Of a DNA stretch of 64,000 nt, positions 9,377 to 18,256 are shown one piece after another. Each line of letters begins with the position of its first letter. The first letter of the stretch is position 1. Under the pieces are notes generated by a model. That model saw nothing but the letters and a program-made list of their open reading frames with translations, was not told the DNA's origin and searched no databases. This DNA is from Chitinophaga filiformis. GTDB taxonomy: Bacteria; Bacteroidota; Bacteroidia; Chitinophagales; Chitinophagaceae. Where the stretch lies: the NCBI RefSeq assembly GCF_021646545.1, contig NZ_JAKIRP010000001.1, forward strand, positions 1,518,913-1,582,912, given 5' to 3'. A program made the translations under genes and the position numbers.

Positions 9377-10757
9377 GTATTCGTTCGTTTGCGGCATTAT
9401 CATATTTCATATTTGTTTGAAGCTGTCTGTAAACTTTGTCTATAAACGCAATTCCTTCCCTGTGCGATAACAGGGAAGAATGCGCATCACCGCCCTGCAG
9501 GAAATCCTGCAACTGCCATTGCCGGGCTGCTACGTTCATACCTTTGTTTAGTGGCAGTTCGGGATACAGCTCAGTAAGATCCTGTCTGTTGAGCTGTATA
9601 TAACCTGTACGACCTGTAACACTTGTATTGTTGATGATCTCTATGGTGAAGTGCTCCGTTTTGTCTGCCGACTGTTGTTTAGACAGCGAATGACTATTGA
9701 TGTGAACAGAACAGAGAGGACCAACATGTATGATCACAGATTCCTGCCTGAGGCGACCATTACTGATGTAGGTGTTCTCAGGCAGCTGATGCCAGCCTCT
9801 GTTGGAGGCGGATGTTTCCATCAACTTAAGACAATAATGAGAGATCCGTTTACCATTACTTTTGAAATCCCCCGTCAGTGTAACATCAGTTTCTCCGAAA
9901 TCATGCAGCCGGCTGATATTTTCAGGTAGAAAGTATTCGCTGAACCGGTCGGTACGCAGGCATCTTTCATACACTGTCTGATCGATCATCCCAAGGTGGT
10001 CGGCTGGTGAGATCTCTAACGCATGCAGGGTAGACGCATGCATATCAGGATATAGTATTTTGTTGAGCGACATCAGGCTGAACAACAGGTCTATATAATG
10101 ATAGCCCGAATGTAACATTACACCATACCCATATTTATACGGATGGTTTTCTCTGTAGAAAAGTTCATCCGGCATATTCCACATACCTCCTCCAAAATGG
10201 ATGTCTATAAATGTGACAGGCACGCGATAGGTACTGATCAGATCTGAAAGAAACTGCCTGACGTAATTGTACCCGGTATGTGCACGCCGCTCGCAGGAAA
10301 TAACAAAGTTCAGCTGATCATTCCGGATTTCTTCCGTTATATCATAGAAGTCCTGTAACAACGATTCGGATGATTGCCTGGATGAAAAGGCCGTGAGTGG
10401 CTTGTCTGTAAATACATGCAGGTTGTTCCTGACAGCCCATATAGCATATGCTTTATGAGCTTTGGGTTCTGTACAGATGATCACCGCATCTATTAATTTT
10501 TTGTTTATCCTGCCGCATAACAGGCTATCCAGTTGTTCAGGCGTAAGATCATTACGATGTTCGTCCGGAAGAAAAACATATTGTTCAGGAAGTAATGATT
10601 TACCTGAAAAGAAACGTAGGATGCGTTCTTCTTCCGCTTCAAGATCGATCACCATACTGATCTTTATTCCTGCTTGCTGCTGCAGTACAGAATAGTATCG
10701 TTCCCTGAAATGCAGGCCGCACCCTACTACTATAATATGCTGTATTTTTCTGCTCAC
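9369..10757 (-). CDS. Gfo/Idh/MocA-like NAD(P)-dependent oxidoreductase
   Basis: A 462-residue cytoplasmic oxidoreductase with an N-terminal Rossmann fold (HIIVVGCGLHFRERYYSVLQ) and a DKP motif in place of EKP (HVFTDKPLTAF). The middle domain includes FGGGMWNMPDELFYRE and a conserved-looking YGYGVMLHSGYHYIDLLF helix, comparable to the substrate-binding GxxxDxxxH region of the family. It is roughly 100 residues longer than typical members. The start is GTG at 10757, set 1 nt after the stop of the citrate-synthase-like gene (TAACGTG); later in-frame ATGs would cut off the Rossmann fold. Substrate unknown; by context it should act on an intermediate of the operon's product. Confidence 0.78.
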   Translation of the reverse strand: MSRKIQHIIVVGCGLHFRERYYSVLQQQAGIKISMVIDLEAEEERILRFFSGKSLLPEQYVFLPDEHRNDLTPEQLDSLLCGRINKKLIDAVIICTEPKAHKAYAIWAVRNNLHVFTDKPLTAFSSRQSSESLLQDFYDITEEIRNDQLNFVISCERRAHTGYNYVRQFLSDLISTYRVPVTFIDIHFGGGMWNMPDELFYRENHPYKYGYGVMLHSGYHYIDLLFSLMSLNKILYPDMHASTLHALEISPADHLGMIDQTVYERCLRTDRFSEYFLPENISRLHDFGETDVTLTGDFKSNGKRISHYCLKLMETSASNRGWHQLPENTYISNGRLRQESVIIHVGPLCSVHINSHSLSKQQSADKTEHFTIEIINNTSVTGRTGYIQLNRQDLTELYPELPLNKGMNVAARQWQLQDFLQGGDAHSSLLSHREGIAFIDKVYRQLQTNMKYDNAANERIHV

Positions 10758-10758
10758 G

Positions 10759-11958
10759 TTATTTGTATAATTCCTGTGGTCTGATAATAGGGAGGCGATC
10801 GGACTGATTCTCGTAATAATGTGCGATCCAGCCAGCTACTCTGCTGAGTGATAACATCACTGTGTTCATGGAAGAAGGCATCCCGAACAAAGTGTAAAAC
10901 ACATTATTGAACAAGTCAGGATTAGGGAAGATGAATCTGCTGGTGAAATAAGTGTCGTTACTTACACGATCTGTCAGTTCAAACGCCAGCCTTCTGATCA
11001 CATCTACGCTGACGTATACCGGATCGTCAGACTGTAACATATTGTACATGATCCTTGCTCTAGGATCCCAGTTTTTATAAATGCGGTGTCCGAAACCATA
11101 AATTACTTCCCTGCGCCCCATTTTTTCAGCAATAAACTCGCTGGCGCTGATACCTCTTTGTATAATCTCGTTATACATCTGTGATACATATTGACTGGCA
11201 CCACCGTGCAATCTTCCTTTAAATGCTGCAATACCACTGGCTATCGCTGTATAGATATCTCCTCCTGCGCTGGCAATATTACGGACGGTTGCTGTTGAGC
11301 AATTTTGTCCATGCTCAGCATGCAGCATCAGGATGATGTTAAAGAGTGGTGCATACAGATCAGCTTTTTCAGGAGATACCTGCTGTAAGAAACGGTGATA
11401 AACAGGTTGGGCTGAGGTACTGCTATTCCATGTGATATTATGTTGCAACTGATAATAGTATGCCGCAATTACAAAAAGCTGGGCGATAATGAACTGGGCC
11501 TGCACCAACGGATCCTCATTGCCGGGAATATATTTTTCTTCAATGCCTGACAGGGCGGTTACGCCTACCAACAGAAAATCCATCGGATGAATGGAGGCCG
11601 GTAAATGTTGTAGCACTGCCTGTATCCCGGCATCTAATACGAAGTATTGGTGCATCCCTTTGCTAAACTGCAGTTCTCCTGAAGGATCGTTATCAAGCTG
11701 TGTAATTAACTGGAATGCGAGGCCCTCGAAGTCTGTTTCACCGATCTTTTCCTCAATAGGAGTGCTGCCATAGAACAACTGGCCTGTTTTTCCATCAATG
11801 CGGCTGATACTGCTTTTACAGAAGCTGGTATGATTAGCGCCGGGGTCAAATACAATAACGTTATTAATACCTTTTTTAAATTCCAGTACCTGGTGAGTAC
11901 CAGTCGTAGTTATGTTAAAAAGATCTGTAAGCGATGTTTGAAGGGTATTATTTTCCAT
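10759..11958 (-). CDS. citrate-synthase-like enzyme
   Basis: A 399-residue member of the citrate synthase superfamily, which condenses an acyl-CoA enolate with a 2-oxo acid. The catalytic set is intact: LHAEHGQNCSTATVR (around 212-226), RLHGGA with H251, YGFGHRIYKNWDPRA with H291, and D348 in FPNPDLF. It sits inside the nine-gene operon between an acyl-CoA ligase (11-nt overlap) and an oxidoreductase (1-nt gap), far from any visible TCA-cycle gene. I infer a dedicated pathway enzyme (2-methylcitrate-like or other alkylmalate-type condensation) rather than the housekeeping citrate synthase. The first ~100 residues, including FDPGANHTSFCKSSISRIDG, match the small N-terminal domain of bacterial citrate synthases. 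Confidence 0.88.
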   Translation of the reverse strand: MENNTLQTSLTDLFNITTTGTHQVLEFKKGINNVIVFDPGANHTSFCKSSISRIDGKTGQLFYGSTPIEEKIGETDFEGLAFQLITQLDNDPSGELQFSKGMHQYFVLDAGIQAVLQHLPASIHPMDFLLVGVTALSGIEEKYIPGNEDPLVQAQFIIAQLFVIAAYYYQLQHNITWNSSTSAQPVYHRFLQQVSPEKADLYAPLFNIILMLHAEHGQNCSTATVRNIASAGGDIYTAIASGIAAFKGRLHGGASQYVSQMYNEIIQRGISASEFIAEKMGRREVIYGFGHRIYKNWDPRARIMYNMLQSDDPVYVSVDVIRRLAFELTDRVSNDTYFTSRFIFPNPDLFNNVFYTLFGMPSSMNTVMLSLSRVAGWIAHYYENQSDRLPIIRPQELYK

Positions 11959-13453
11959 GATAGTAATATTTTTCTTTTAACTTATTTTTCTGCACCTTAC
12001 CTGTATTGGTTCTGGGGATTGTATCGAAGATGATGGCTTTGGGGCATTTATAGTGCGCTAGTTTATCTCTGCAGAATGCAATGATCTCCTGATCCGAAGC
12101 GGTCCTCCCTTTTTTCAGTTCAATGACGGCTTTGGGTATCTCACCCCATTTGTGATCGTGTACCGGGATGACCGCTGCCAGGAGGATGTCAGGGTGTTGA
12201 TACAATACGTTCTCCACTTCAATGGAGGAAATATTTTCACCGCCACTGATGATCAGATCTTTTTTTCTATCCACTATTTCAGCATGTCCATCCTGATGAA
12301 TTACTGCAAGATCGCCGGTATGGAACCAGCCACCTTTAAATGCCTGGCGGGTTAACTTTATATCTTTGTAATAGCCCTGCATAATATTGTTACCACGTAC
12401 CACCACCTCTCCGATCGTTTTACCGTCCCAGGCTACAGGACGCAGCTGATCATCTACAACGTTCATGAACACCCCATGTACACTGGCAATGCCTTGCCTT
12501 GATCTGTCGTTGCTTTCACACACGGAATGAGGTCCATGTGTTTCTGTCAGTCCATATACATGAATGATTTTGACGTCATTTTCCTCAAATCTCCTGATGG
12601 TATCAGGCGCCGGTGCGGAGCCTGCCGTGATGATAGTCAGTTTGCCGTAGCTTCCCAGCAGAGAAAAATTGATAGCCTGTTGCAACTGTATAAGCACTGT
12701 AGGTGCAGCGCACAAATGGGTGATCTGCTGACTGGTGATATAGGAAACAATATATTCAGGATCAAAGCTGTCTATAAAAAAGTGCGTTCCTCCTATTGCG
12801 GTTACTGCCCAGGTATAACACCATCCGTTACAGTGGAACATGGGAAGTATCCACAGGTAGTTACAGTCGGCTGTCAGCGAGGCCGTGATACATTCTCCCA
12901 AGGTGTTCAGGTAGGTGCTCCGGTGCGAGTACATCACTCCTTTGGGATGCCCGGTTGTACCGCTGGTATAATTCAGGGAGATGGTATCGTCTTCGCTGAT
13001 CCGTGGAACTTTATGTTTATAGCGCCCTTCATTTTTATAAAGCTCTTCGCTGTTGATGAACATATGTACTTCAACTACCTCGCTGTAAGATGCATGGTAG
13101 TACTGTTCCTCTGTAACCAGAATTTTTACGGCAGCATGTTTCAGGATATAGCTGATTTCCTTTTCATTCAGCCTGTAATTAATGGGTACGAGGATGGCCC
13201 CGCACATGGGGACCGCATAATGTGCTTCCAGCAGCTGGTGGTTGTTCCTGCTGATGTAAGCAATGCGGTCCCCCGGTTGTACACCTAGTTCCCTGAAGCG
13301 TGTGGCAGTACGGACGCAGTCACTGTACAATGTTCCATATGTCTTTCTGATATTGTCCTGTACAACGGCTGTTTTATCTTTATAAAAAGCAGCAGCCCGT
13401 TCAAGGAACAGCAGGGGGCTAAGAGGCGTATGATTGGCATTATACTTAGTCAT
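11948..13453 (-). CDS. AMP-forming acyl-CoA synthetase / acid-CoA ligase
   Basis: A 501-residue adenylate-forming enzyme (ANL superfamily). It has the P-loop-like motif YTSGTTGHPKG (about 162-172), the aromatic/A5 motif YGLTETHG, GWFHTGDLAVI (A7), DRKKDLIISGGENIS (A8 hinge) and the C-terminal catalytic lysine motif PRTNTGKVQK. Overall it resembles medium-chain fatty-acyl or methylmercaptopropionate CoA ligases. No carrier-protein or NRPS domain is attached, so CoA is the likely acceptor. ATG 13453 (MTKYNANHTPLS) overlaps the TPP-enzyme stop by 8 nt (ATGACTAA). It probably feeds the adjacent citrate-synthase-like enzyme with an acyl-CoA; the acid is unknown. Confidence 0.88.
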   Translation of the reverse strand: MTKYNANHTPLSPLLFLERAAAFYKDKTAVVQDNIRKTYGTLYSDCVRTATRFRELGVQPGDRIAYISRNNHQLLEAHYAVPMCGAILVPINYRLNEKEISYILKHAAVKILVTEEQYYHASYSEVVEVHMFINSEELYKNEGRYKHKVPRISEDDTISLNYTSGTTGHPKGVMYSHRSTYLNTLGECITASLTADCNYLWILPMFHCNGWCYTWAVTAIGGTHFFIDSFDPEYIVSYITSQQITHLCAAPTVLIQLQQAINFSLLGSYGKLTIITAGSAPAPDTIRRFEENDVKIIHVYGLTETHGPHSVCESNDRSRQGIASVHGVFMNVVDDQLRPVAWDGKTIGEVVVRGNNIMQGYYKDIKLTRQAFKGGWFHTGDLAVIHQDGHAEIVDRKKDLIISGGENISSIEVENVLYQHPDILLAAVIPVHDHKWGEIPKAVIELKKGRTASDQEIIAFCRDKLAHYKCPKAIIFDTIPRTNTGKVQKNKLKEKYYYHGK

Positions 13454-15116
13454 TGATCTCCATTTCTTCAGGTACTGCAACTTCTCTGAATCTGTAGTCG
13501 TATACGATAGGAATTTCTATCAGCATCGGTTTATTGGTAGAAAATGCAACTTCCATCATTGATTCCAGCTGCTCTGGCGCCTCCAGCTGTATGCTTTTCA
13601 TGCCATTGGCTTCGGCCAGTTTTACAAAGTCTACGTTGCCAAATTCAACGCTGCGCTTGAAGATCTCTTCTCTTTCCAGGAACTGGTAGTATTTGATCAG
13701 GCCAAAGGCATTATCTTTCAGGACAACGATCACAATCGGAATATTGTAACGCACAGCGGTTTCAAGATCCTGGCTGGTAGAGTGGAAGCCTCCATCTCCG
13801 CAGATGACAGCTACTCTTTCAGTAGGTCTGGCTAGTTTAGCGCCCATGCCTGCAGGCAAGCCAAAGCCGAATGTTCCGCATACATTGGAACACATAAAAG
13901 TGTCCGGCTCATAGGTTTTGCTAAGCAATCCAGCGTATTGTTTGTGTAAGCCGATGTCGCTGCACAATACTCCTGATTCGCCCAGCGCATTGCGGACAGA
14001 CTGGATGATCAGCGGAATATTCGAAAACTCTTCGCTTACAAAAGGTGTTCTTTTATCGAAAAGTTGTTTTAATTCCAGCAGTGCTTCATTGTCTTCTTTA
14101 GGAGTTATGCCCTGTTGCATGATGTAAGGGAACACCTGTTTCAGGTCGCCCGTAAAAAGGATATCTGGCTGAAATACCTTACCCATATCATTATAATGGG
14201 TATTGATAACGATGGTCTCTTTTTTATTTTTCCACAAACCTGACTTCAGGTCTTCTCCGAAGTCATAACCGATCAGTAGCAGCAGATCGCTGTTATCGAA
14301 GATCTGGGACACCAGATCATCATGATATATTTTGTCTATGTATTTATTGCAGGGGGTAATAAACAGCGGATGATCTTCCGGAACAATACCTTTTGATGCC
14401 AGCGTGGAGATAACGGGTATATTATGCGCGTTGATGAATTCCACCAGTTCTTCACAGCAATTGTCCCTGATCAGCTGATTGCCAACAATGACCAGTGGTT
14501 TTTTTGCATTTTTAATCTTGCTGAGCACTACGTCTAACTGACGGAAATCAGGCAGGGGAGCCGGTTTTCTTTTTACAGGAGCGAGGGTTTGCAGCAAGGA
14601 TTCTGCTTCTTCATCAGGTATTTCCTGTTCCATTACATCAGTAGGGAAACTCAGGTATACAGGACCTGGAATATCGTTAACTGCTATTTCGAGGGCTGTT
14701 TTAAGTAGTTCGGGTATTTCGAGGATGTTTTCTATCTGCGCAGCGAATTTGGTAATAGGACGCATCATGGATACGTTGTCAATGCACTGGTGGGTCTGGT
14801 TAAAATGTACTTCCGCTCTTGGTATCTGTGCTGATACAGCCAGCATTGGAGATCTGTCAAGAATAGCAGACACTATACCGGTAGACAGATTGGAGAGCCC
14901 GGGGCCGAAAGTGGAATAACACATCTGTGGCTCTCCTGTCATGCGGCCAAATACATCGGCCATAATACCGGCAGCAAATTCATGACGGGTGAGGTAAAAA
15001 TCCAGGGATGCTTCTTCATCGAACTGCATGGCCTGTGCTTCTCCGCCTACAATGCCGAAGACTTTTCTGATTCCTAATTTGGCAACTGATTTTAAAAATA
15101 ACTTTGAGGCTTTCAT
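13446..15116 (-). CDS. TPP-dependent enzyme, acetolactate-synthase-like
   Basis: A 556-residue thiamine-diphosphate enzyme with the three-domain layout of acetolactate synthase, glyoxylate carboligase and pyruvate oxidase. The cofactor-activating glutamate is E46 in YLTRHEFAAG; STFGPGLSN follows. The diphosphate/Mg motif runs from GDGG (440-443) to KDNAFG (about 467-472). No regulatory small subunit or other branched-chain biosynthesis gene is near, so ordinary IlvB is unlikely. It is the promoter-proximal gene of the nine-gene operon. It may decarboxylate a 2-oxo acid or join two carbonyl compounds; the chemistry cannot be settled from sequence. ATG 15116 begins MKASKLFLKS. Confidence 0.87.
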   Translation of the reverse strand: MKASKLFLKSVAKLGIRKVFGIVGGEAQAMQFDEEASLDFYLTRHEFAAGIMADVFGRMTGEPQMCYSTFGPGLSNLSTGIVSAILDRSPMLAVSAQIPRAEVHFNQTHQCIDNVSMMRPITKFAAQIENILEIPELLKTALEIAVNDIPGPVYLSFPTDVMEQEIPDEEAESLLQTLAPVKRKPAPLPDFRQLDVVLSKIKNAKKPLVIVGNQLIRDNCCEELVEFINAHNIPVISTLASKGIVPEDHPLFITPCNKYIDKIYHDDLVSQIFDNSDLLLLIGYDFGEDLKSGLWKNKKETIVINTHYNDMGKVFQPDILFTGDLKQVFPYIMQQGITPKEDNEALLELKQLFDKRTPFVSEEFSNIPLIIQSVRNALGESGVLCSDIGLHKQYAGLLSKTYEPDTFMCSNVCGTFGFGLPAGMGAKLARPTERVAVICGDGGFHSTSQDLETAVRYNIPIVIVVLKDNAFGLIKYYQFLEREEIFKRSVEFGNVDFVKLAEANGMKSIQLEAPEQLESMMEVAFSTNKPMLIEIPIVYDYRFREVAVPEEMEIND

Positions 15117-15258
15117 CTTGTGAATGTTTGGTGGATCAATATGCCATAAAAGTAGAAGGAAAGCCCCGGCCTGTAATTAGCAAGAATATCAAATTCTGTT
15201 GCGGTAGCTACCAAAATATTTTGCGGAAATACGCAAAGAGTTAAAGAAAGTAAAAAAA
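15117..15258 (-). promoter_or_regulatory. leader/promoter region of the nine-gene operon
   Basis: About 140 bp between the clc terminator and the TPP-enzyme start must hold the operon promoter. On the minus strand I see TACTTTTA close to the gene, a 7-of-8 match to the Bacteroidota -7 box TAnnTTTG, but no -33 TTG at the correct spacing. The call is therefore positional rather than motif-based. Confidence 0.35.
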
Positions 15259-15288
15259 ACGGCAACAATACATCAGTACTGCTGCCGT
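15259..15288 (-). terminator. Rho-independent terminator after the ClC gene
   Basis: Read on the minus strand: a 9-bp stem (ACGGCAGCA with TGTTGCCGT, one G-U pair) closes a 12-nt loop and is followed by a run of eight T. It ends the clc transcript and insulates it from the downstream operon on the same strand. Confidence 0.8.
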
Positions 15289-15308
15289 AACTCCTCGGTA
15301 TGGTAGGT

Positions 15309-17201
15309 TTATTTCGTTCCTCTGAAGAGTCTTTTAGACTGTTCCTCTCTCAACCTTTTCGTTCTAGCCAGGAATTTATACCCGCTTCGCTTTATAGAAA
15401 TTTCCTGTTGATGTTCATCACTATCCTCGCGCCTTCTGCGATAAGTGGAAAGTATCAGATTTTTGGTAATAACCCCGAGTACTTTTTCCTTGTGTTGTCT
15501 GGAAACCACAGGTAGTAGATCCAGTTTACGTTCTTCCATTAATATAATGGCAGCAAGTAAGGTACTGTTGGGGAAAACAAAAACCTCGTCATATTTCAGC
15601 TCTGATATAGCAGTACTTCCTTTTAATAGTCCCTGATACAGATCTTTTAAATTTATTGCTCCGCGTATCTTATCTTCTTTATCCAGAATGATTGCGCCAT
15701 ATCCGTTTTGTATTTTACCTTCTGATGCTTCCAACACATCTTTGATGTTTTCATTCACCCTTACTGCCGGAACGTTTTTGTCCATCACCTCTTCTACATT
15801 CAGTTCCCGTAAAATATCCGGCTCATATGCATCAGGTGTTGGTACGCCTCGCCGGTTAATTTTCTCCGTCATGATAGAGCTTTTCATCATAAAGAAGGAA
15901 ACAAAGTAAGAAGCGGTGCATGCCCCAAGCAATGGCAATAAACCATGTGGTTGTAAGGTTGTTTCAAAAGCAAAAACGATGGAAGTGAGCAGCGCTCTTG
16001 CTGATCCGGCAAACATTGCGGCCATGCCTATAAGTGCGCAGGTAGGCAAACTGATATTGATCTGCGGAAACAGTGATGTCACAATCACGCCAAGTCCCAA
16101 ACCGGTAGCGCCTCCGATAGTTAACAACGGAGCAAGTGTTCCTCCTGAAGTACCACTTCCTAAAGAAATGGACCAGGAAATAAATTTAAGAAAACACAGT
16201 CCCAGTATCAGCTGAATGCTGACGCTTCCACTCAGCAGTTGGGAAATATTACTATAACCAACACCCATTGTGTAGGGAGCAAAATAGCCGGTTATACCCA
16301 CAGCAAGAGAGCCTATCGGGGGCCACCACATCCAGTGGATGGGTAATTTTTCAAACAGGTCCTCAATAAAGTAAATACTCTTGGTTACAAAAGCTGCAAT
16401 CACTCCTATAACTGCACCCATGACTACATAACAGATCATTGCGTCTGTACCTGCAGGGGGAATATCCGGCATTGAAAATACGGGCGCATCACTGAAGAGC
16501 GCATAGTGCATGGCAGCGCCTGTGGCACAACCTAATGCGACAGGTATGATGGAACGGGGAGAAAACTCAAATAACAGCAATTCGATGGCCAGTAACACTG
16601 CTGCTACCGGCGTACCGAAAATAGCGGCCATACCAGCCGTGGCGCCCGCAGTCAGCATAATTTTCCGCTCATTAGGCGAAATATGCATGATCTGGCCGGC
16701 CAGTGAGCCGAATGCACCACCTGTCGAAATGATAGGGCCTTCAGCACCAAAGGGACCGCCAGTGCCAATTGAAATAGCGGCGGAAAGCGGCTTCAATAAT
16801 GTAATGATAGGTTTTATACGACTTTTATTTGTAAGTACCTGCTCCATGGCTTCCGGTATTCCATGACCGCGTATGGCGGAAGACCCGATACGTGCCATAA
16901 TGCCCACTACCAGGCCACCTATCACTGGTATTAAGATGACCAGCCAGCCAAGCTGATTGTGCGCAGGACTACTTTCCTCGAGCGAAAATTTCCCGTAAAA
17001 TGAAAGGTTAGTGATCAGGCTGATCAATGCGACCAGGGCCTTTGCGATGAAACCGATTATAATAGCATTAAATATTACCTGAACGCTCAGGAATAAAACT
17101 CGTTTCGAAACCAGCGGCCGGTTCTCCTCCTGCTCTCTGGCAATAGAAAGGTCAAGGGACGGCGCTATTGAAATAGATTCATCAATATCTTTATCGTGCA
17201 T
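15309..17201 (-). CDS. ClC chloride channel/antiporter with CBS domains
   Basis: A 630-residue ClC family protein. All three selectivity-filter motifs are visible: GTGGPFGAEGPI (with the gating glutamate), GSGTSGGTLAPLL and GMAAMFAGSARA. After the membrane part comes a pair of CBS domains (from about residue 460: EEVMDKNVPAVRVNENIKD, then a second near VFVFPNSTLLAAI), which bind adenine nucleotides in relatives. The C-terminus is strongly basic. An upstream TTG (17222) is in frame, but ATG 17201 (MHDKDIDESIS) is the normal choice. Divergent from the Crp/Fnr gene across about 110 bp. Whether it is a channel or a Cl-/H+ exchanger cannot be told with certainty. Confidence 0.92.
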   Translation of the reverse strand: MHDKDIDESISIAPSLDLSIAREQEENRPLVSKRVLFLSVQVIFNAIIIGFIAKALVALISLITNLSFYGKFSLEESSPAHNQLGWLVILIPVIGGLVVGIMARIGSSAIRGHGIPEAMEQVLTNKSRIKPIITLLKPLSAAISIGTGGPFGAEGPIISTGGAFGSLAGQIMHISPNERKIMLTAGATAGMAAIFGTPVAAVLLAIELLLFEFSPRSIIPVALGCATGAAMHYALFSDAPVFSMPDIPPAGTDAMICYVVMGAVIGVIAAFVTKSIYFIEDLFEKLPIHWMWWPPIGSLAVGITGYFAPYTMGVGYSNISQLLSGSVSIQLILGLCFLKFISWSISLGSGTSGGTLAPLLTIGGATGLGLGVIVTSLFPQINISLPTCALIGMAAMFAGSARALLTSIVFAFETTLQPHGLLPLLGACTASYFVSFFMMKSSIMTEKINRRGVPTPDAYEPDILRELNVEEVMDKNVPAVRVNENIKDVLEASEGKIQNGYGAIILDKEDKIRGAINLKDLYQGLLKGSTAISELKYDEVFVFPNSTLLAAIILMEERKLDLLPVVSRQHKEKVLGVITKNLILSTYRRRREDSDEHQQEISIKRSGYKFLARTKRLREEQSKRLFRGTK

Positions 17202-17299
17202 AAAATGTCGTTTACACTGCAAAAATATTGCGAAAACAACACTTTATTGAATTTTTGATCAAAAATGACATTAAAAAACATTGTTTAGGCAATATTTTC

Positions 17300-17307
17300 T
17301 ACCTTTG
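17300..17307 (+). promoter_or_regulatory. -7 element immediately before the Crp/Fnr start codon
   Basis: TACCTTTG is identical to the -7 box of both tRNA-Glu promoters in this window and fits TAnnTTTG. It ends only 3 nt before ATG 17311, so a transcript from it would begin at or about the start codon. A TTG at 17281 is a possible -33 element, but the 16-nt spacer is shorter than the 18-21 nt seen elsewhere here. Confidence 0.4.
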
Positions 17308-17310
17308 ACT

Positions 17311-17982
17311 ATGCATCAACATATTAATTGCTTTCTCAAAAAATATTCTTTACCCGAGTGGGAAGCGGCTATTGACAGTAATTCTAAGCAGTTGAATTTC
17401 AAGAAAGGGCAGACAATATTCCGGGAGGATGACCCTGTTACGGGATTTTATTTCCTACATGAAGGCAAGGTTAAAATACACAAGAGGTGGGGAGACGATA
17501 AAGAACTTATCATCAAATTAGCAAAAGAAGGCGATGTACTCGGACACAGGGGGATCGGTGCAAATCAGCATTATCCGGTCTCTGCTACGGCCATAGAAGA
17601 TGCGTCGGTTTGTTTTATTACCACAGCGTTTCTTAAAACTACGCTGCGAATAAATCCTGAACTTACTTACCAGTTGATGCTCTATTATGCCCACGATCTG
17701 CAGGAAGCTGAAAAGGGCATGCGGAACATGGTGCATATGGATGTAAAAAGCCGTATCGCGGATACGATACTAAAGATCGCCGACGTGTTTGGTTGTGATA
17801 AGGATGGCACTATTAAGGGCACACTGACCAGGCAGGACCTTGCATCTTATGCGGGAACAACGTATGAGACGATATTTAAGGTGATGAACGAGTTCTCGGG
17901 TGATTATATTATTGAGCTGTCGGGGAAAACGATTATTATTAAGAATAGAGAGAGATTGGCTTCAATGATAAAGCAGGGGTAG
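17311..17982 (+). CDS. Crp/Fnr family transcription regulator
   Basis: A 223-residue Crp/Fnr-type regulator. An N-terminal cyclic-nucleotide-binding-like beta-roll (FKKGQTIFREDDPVTGFYFL, then EGDVLGHRGIG) is followed by a long dimer helix and a winged helix-turn-helix (LTRQDLASYAGTTYETIFKV, then MNEF). No Fnr-type cysteine cluster is visible, so an oxygen-sensing Fe-S cluster is unlikely. ATG 17311 (MHQHINCFLKKYS) is favoured over the upstream TTG 17281. A -7-like TACCTTTG lies directly in front of the ATG, hinting at a leaderless or near-leaderless mRNA. It may control the divergent ClC gene. Confidence 0.87.
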   Translation: MHQHINCFLKKYSLPEWEAAIDSNSKQLNFKKGQTIFREDDPVTGFYFLHEGKVKIHKRWGDDKELIIKLAKEGDVLGHRGIGANQHYPVSATAIEDASVCFITTAFLKTTLRINPELTYQLMLYYAHDLQEAEKGMRNMVHMDVKSRIADTILKIADVFGCDKDGTIKGTLTRQDLASYAGTTYETIFKVMNEFSGDYIIELSGKTIIIKNRERLASMIKQG

Positions 17983-18256
17983 TGGACTCACACGTATGTC
18001 TGCAGGATAGCCACGCAATCTCAATAACGCGTTCAGTTGGATTGTCTGATTTATACGAATGAGTTAGTGATGTTAACAAACAAAATAATGCGAGGTACAG
18101 GATTATTTTTTCGTCTTGTATAAGGATTGGAACAGCATAATAGTGAAAAGTTAATAGACAGGGCGACGGCTATCCCCTGTTGATCTGTATTTGTGACATA
18201 GTTAAATTTTTATATATTTACATCTTTATTCCTTCCCTGACCCGAGTGTTTAACCT

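Noticed and set aside
12527..13288. 253-codon plus-strand open frame
   Set aside because: It lies wholly inside the acyl-CoA ligase on the other strand, whose motifs are unmistakable; no domain is recognisable in the plus-strand frame.
3707..15116. Operon as a phosphonate (fosfomycin-like) or NIS-siderophore cluster
   Set aside because: A TPP enzyme plus a citrate-synthase-like enzyme recall fosfomycin genes of pseudomonads, but no PEP mutase is present. No IucA/IucC-type synthetase or TonB receptor supports a siderophore.
13446..15116. TPP enzyme as housekeeping acetolactate synthase
   Set aside because: No small regulatory subunit, IlvC or IlvD nearby, and it is translationally coupled to an acyl-CoA ligase.
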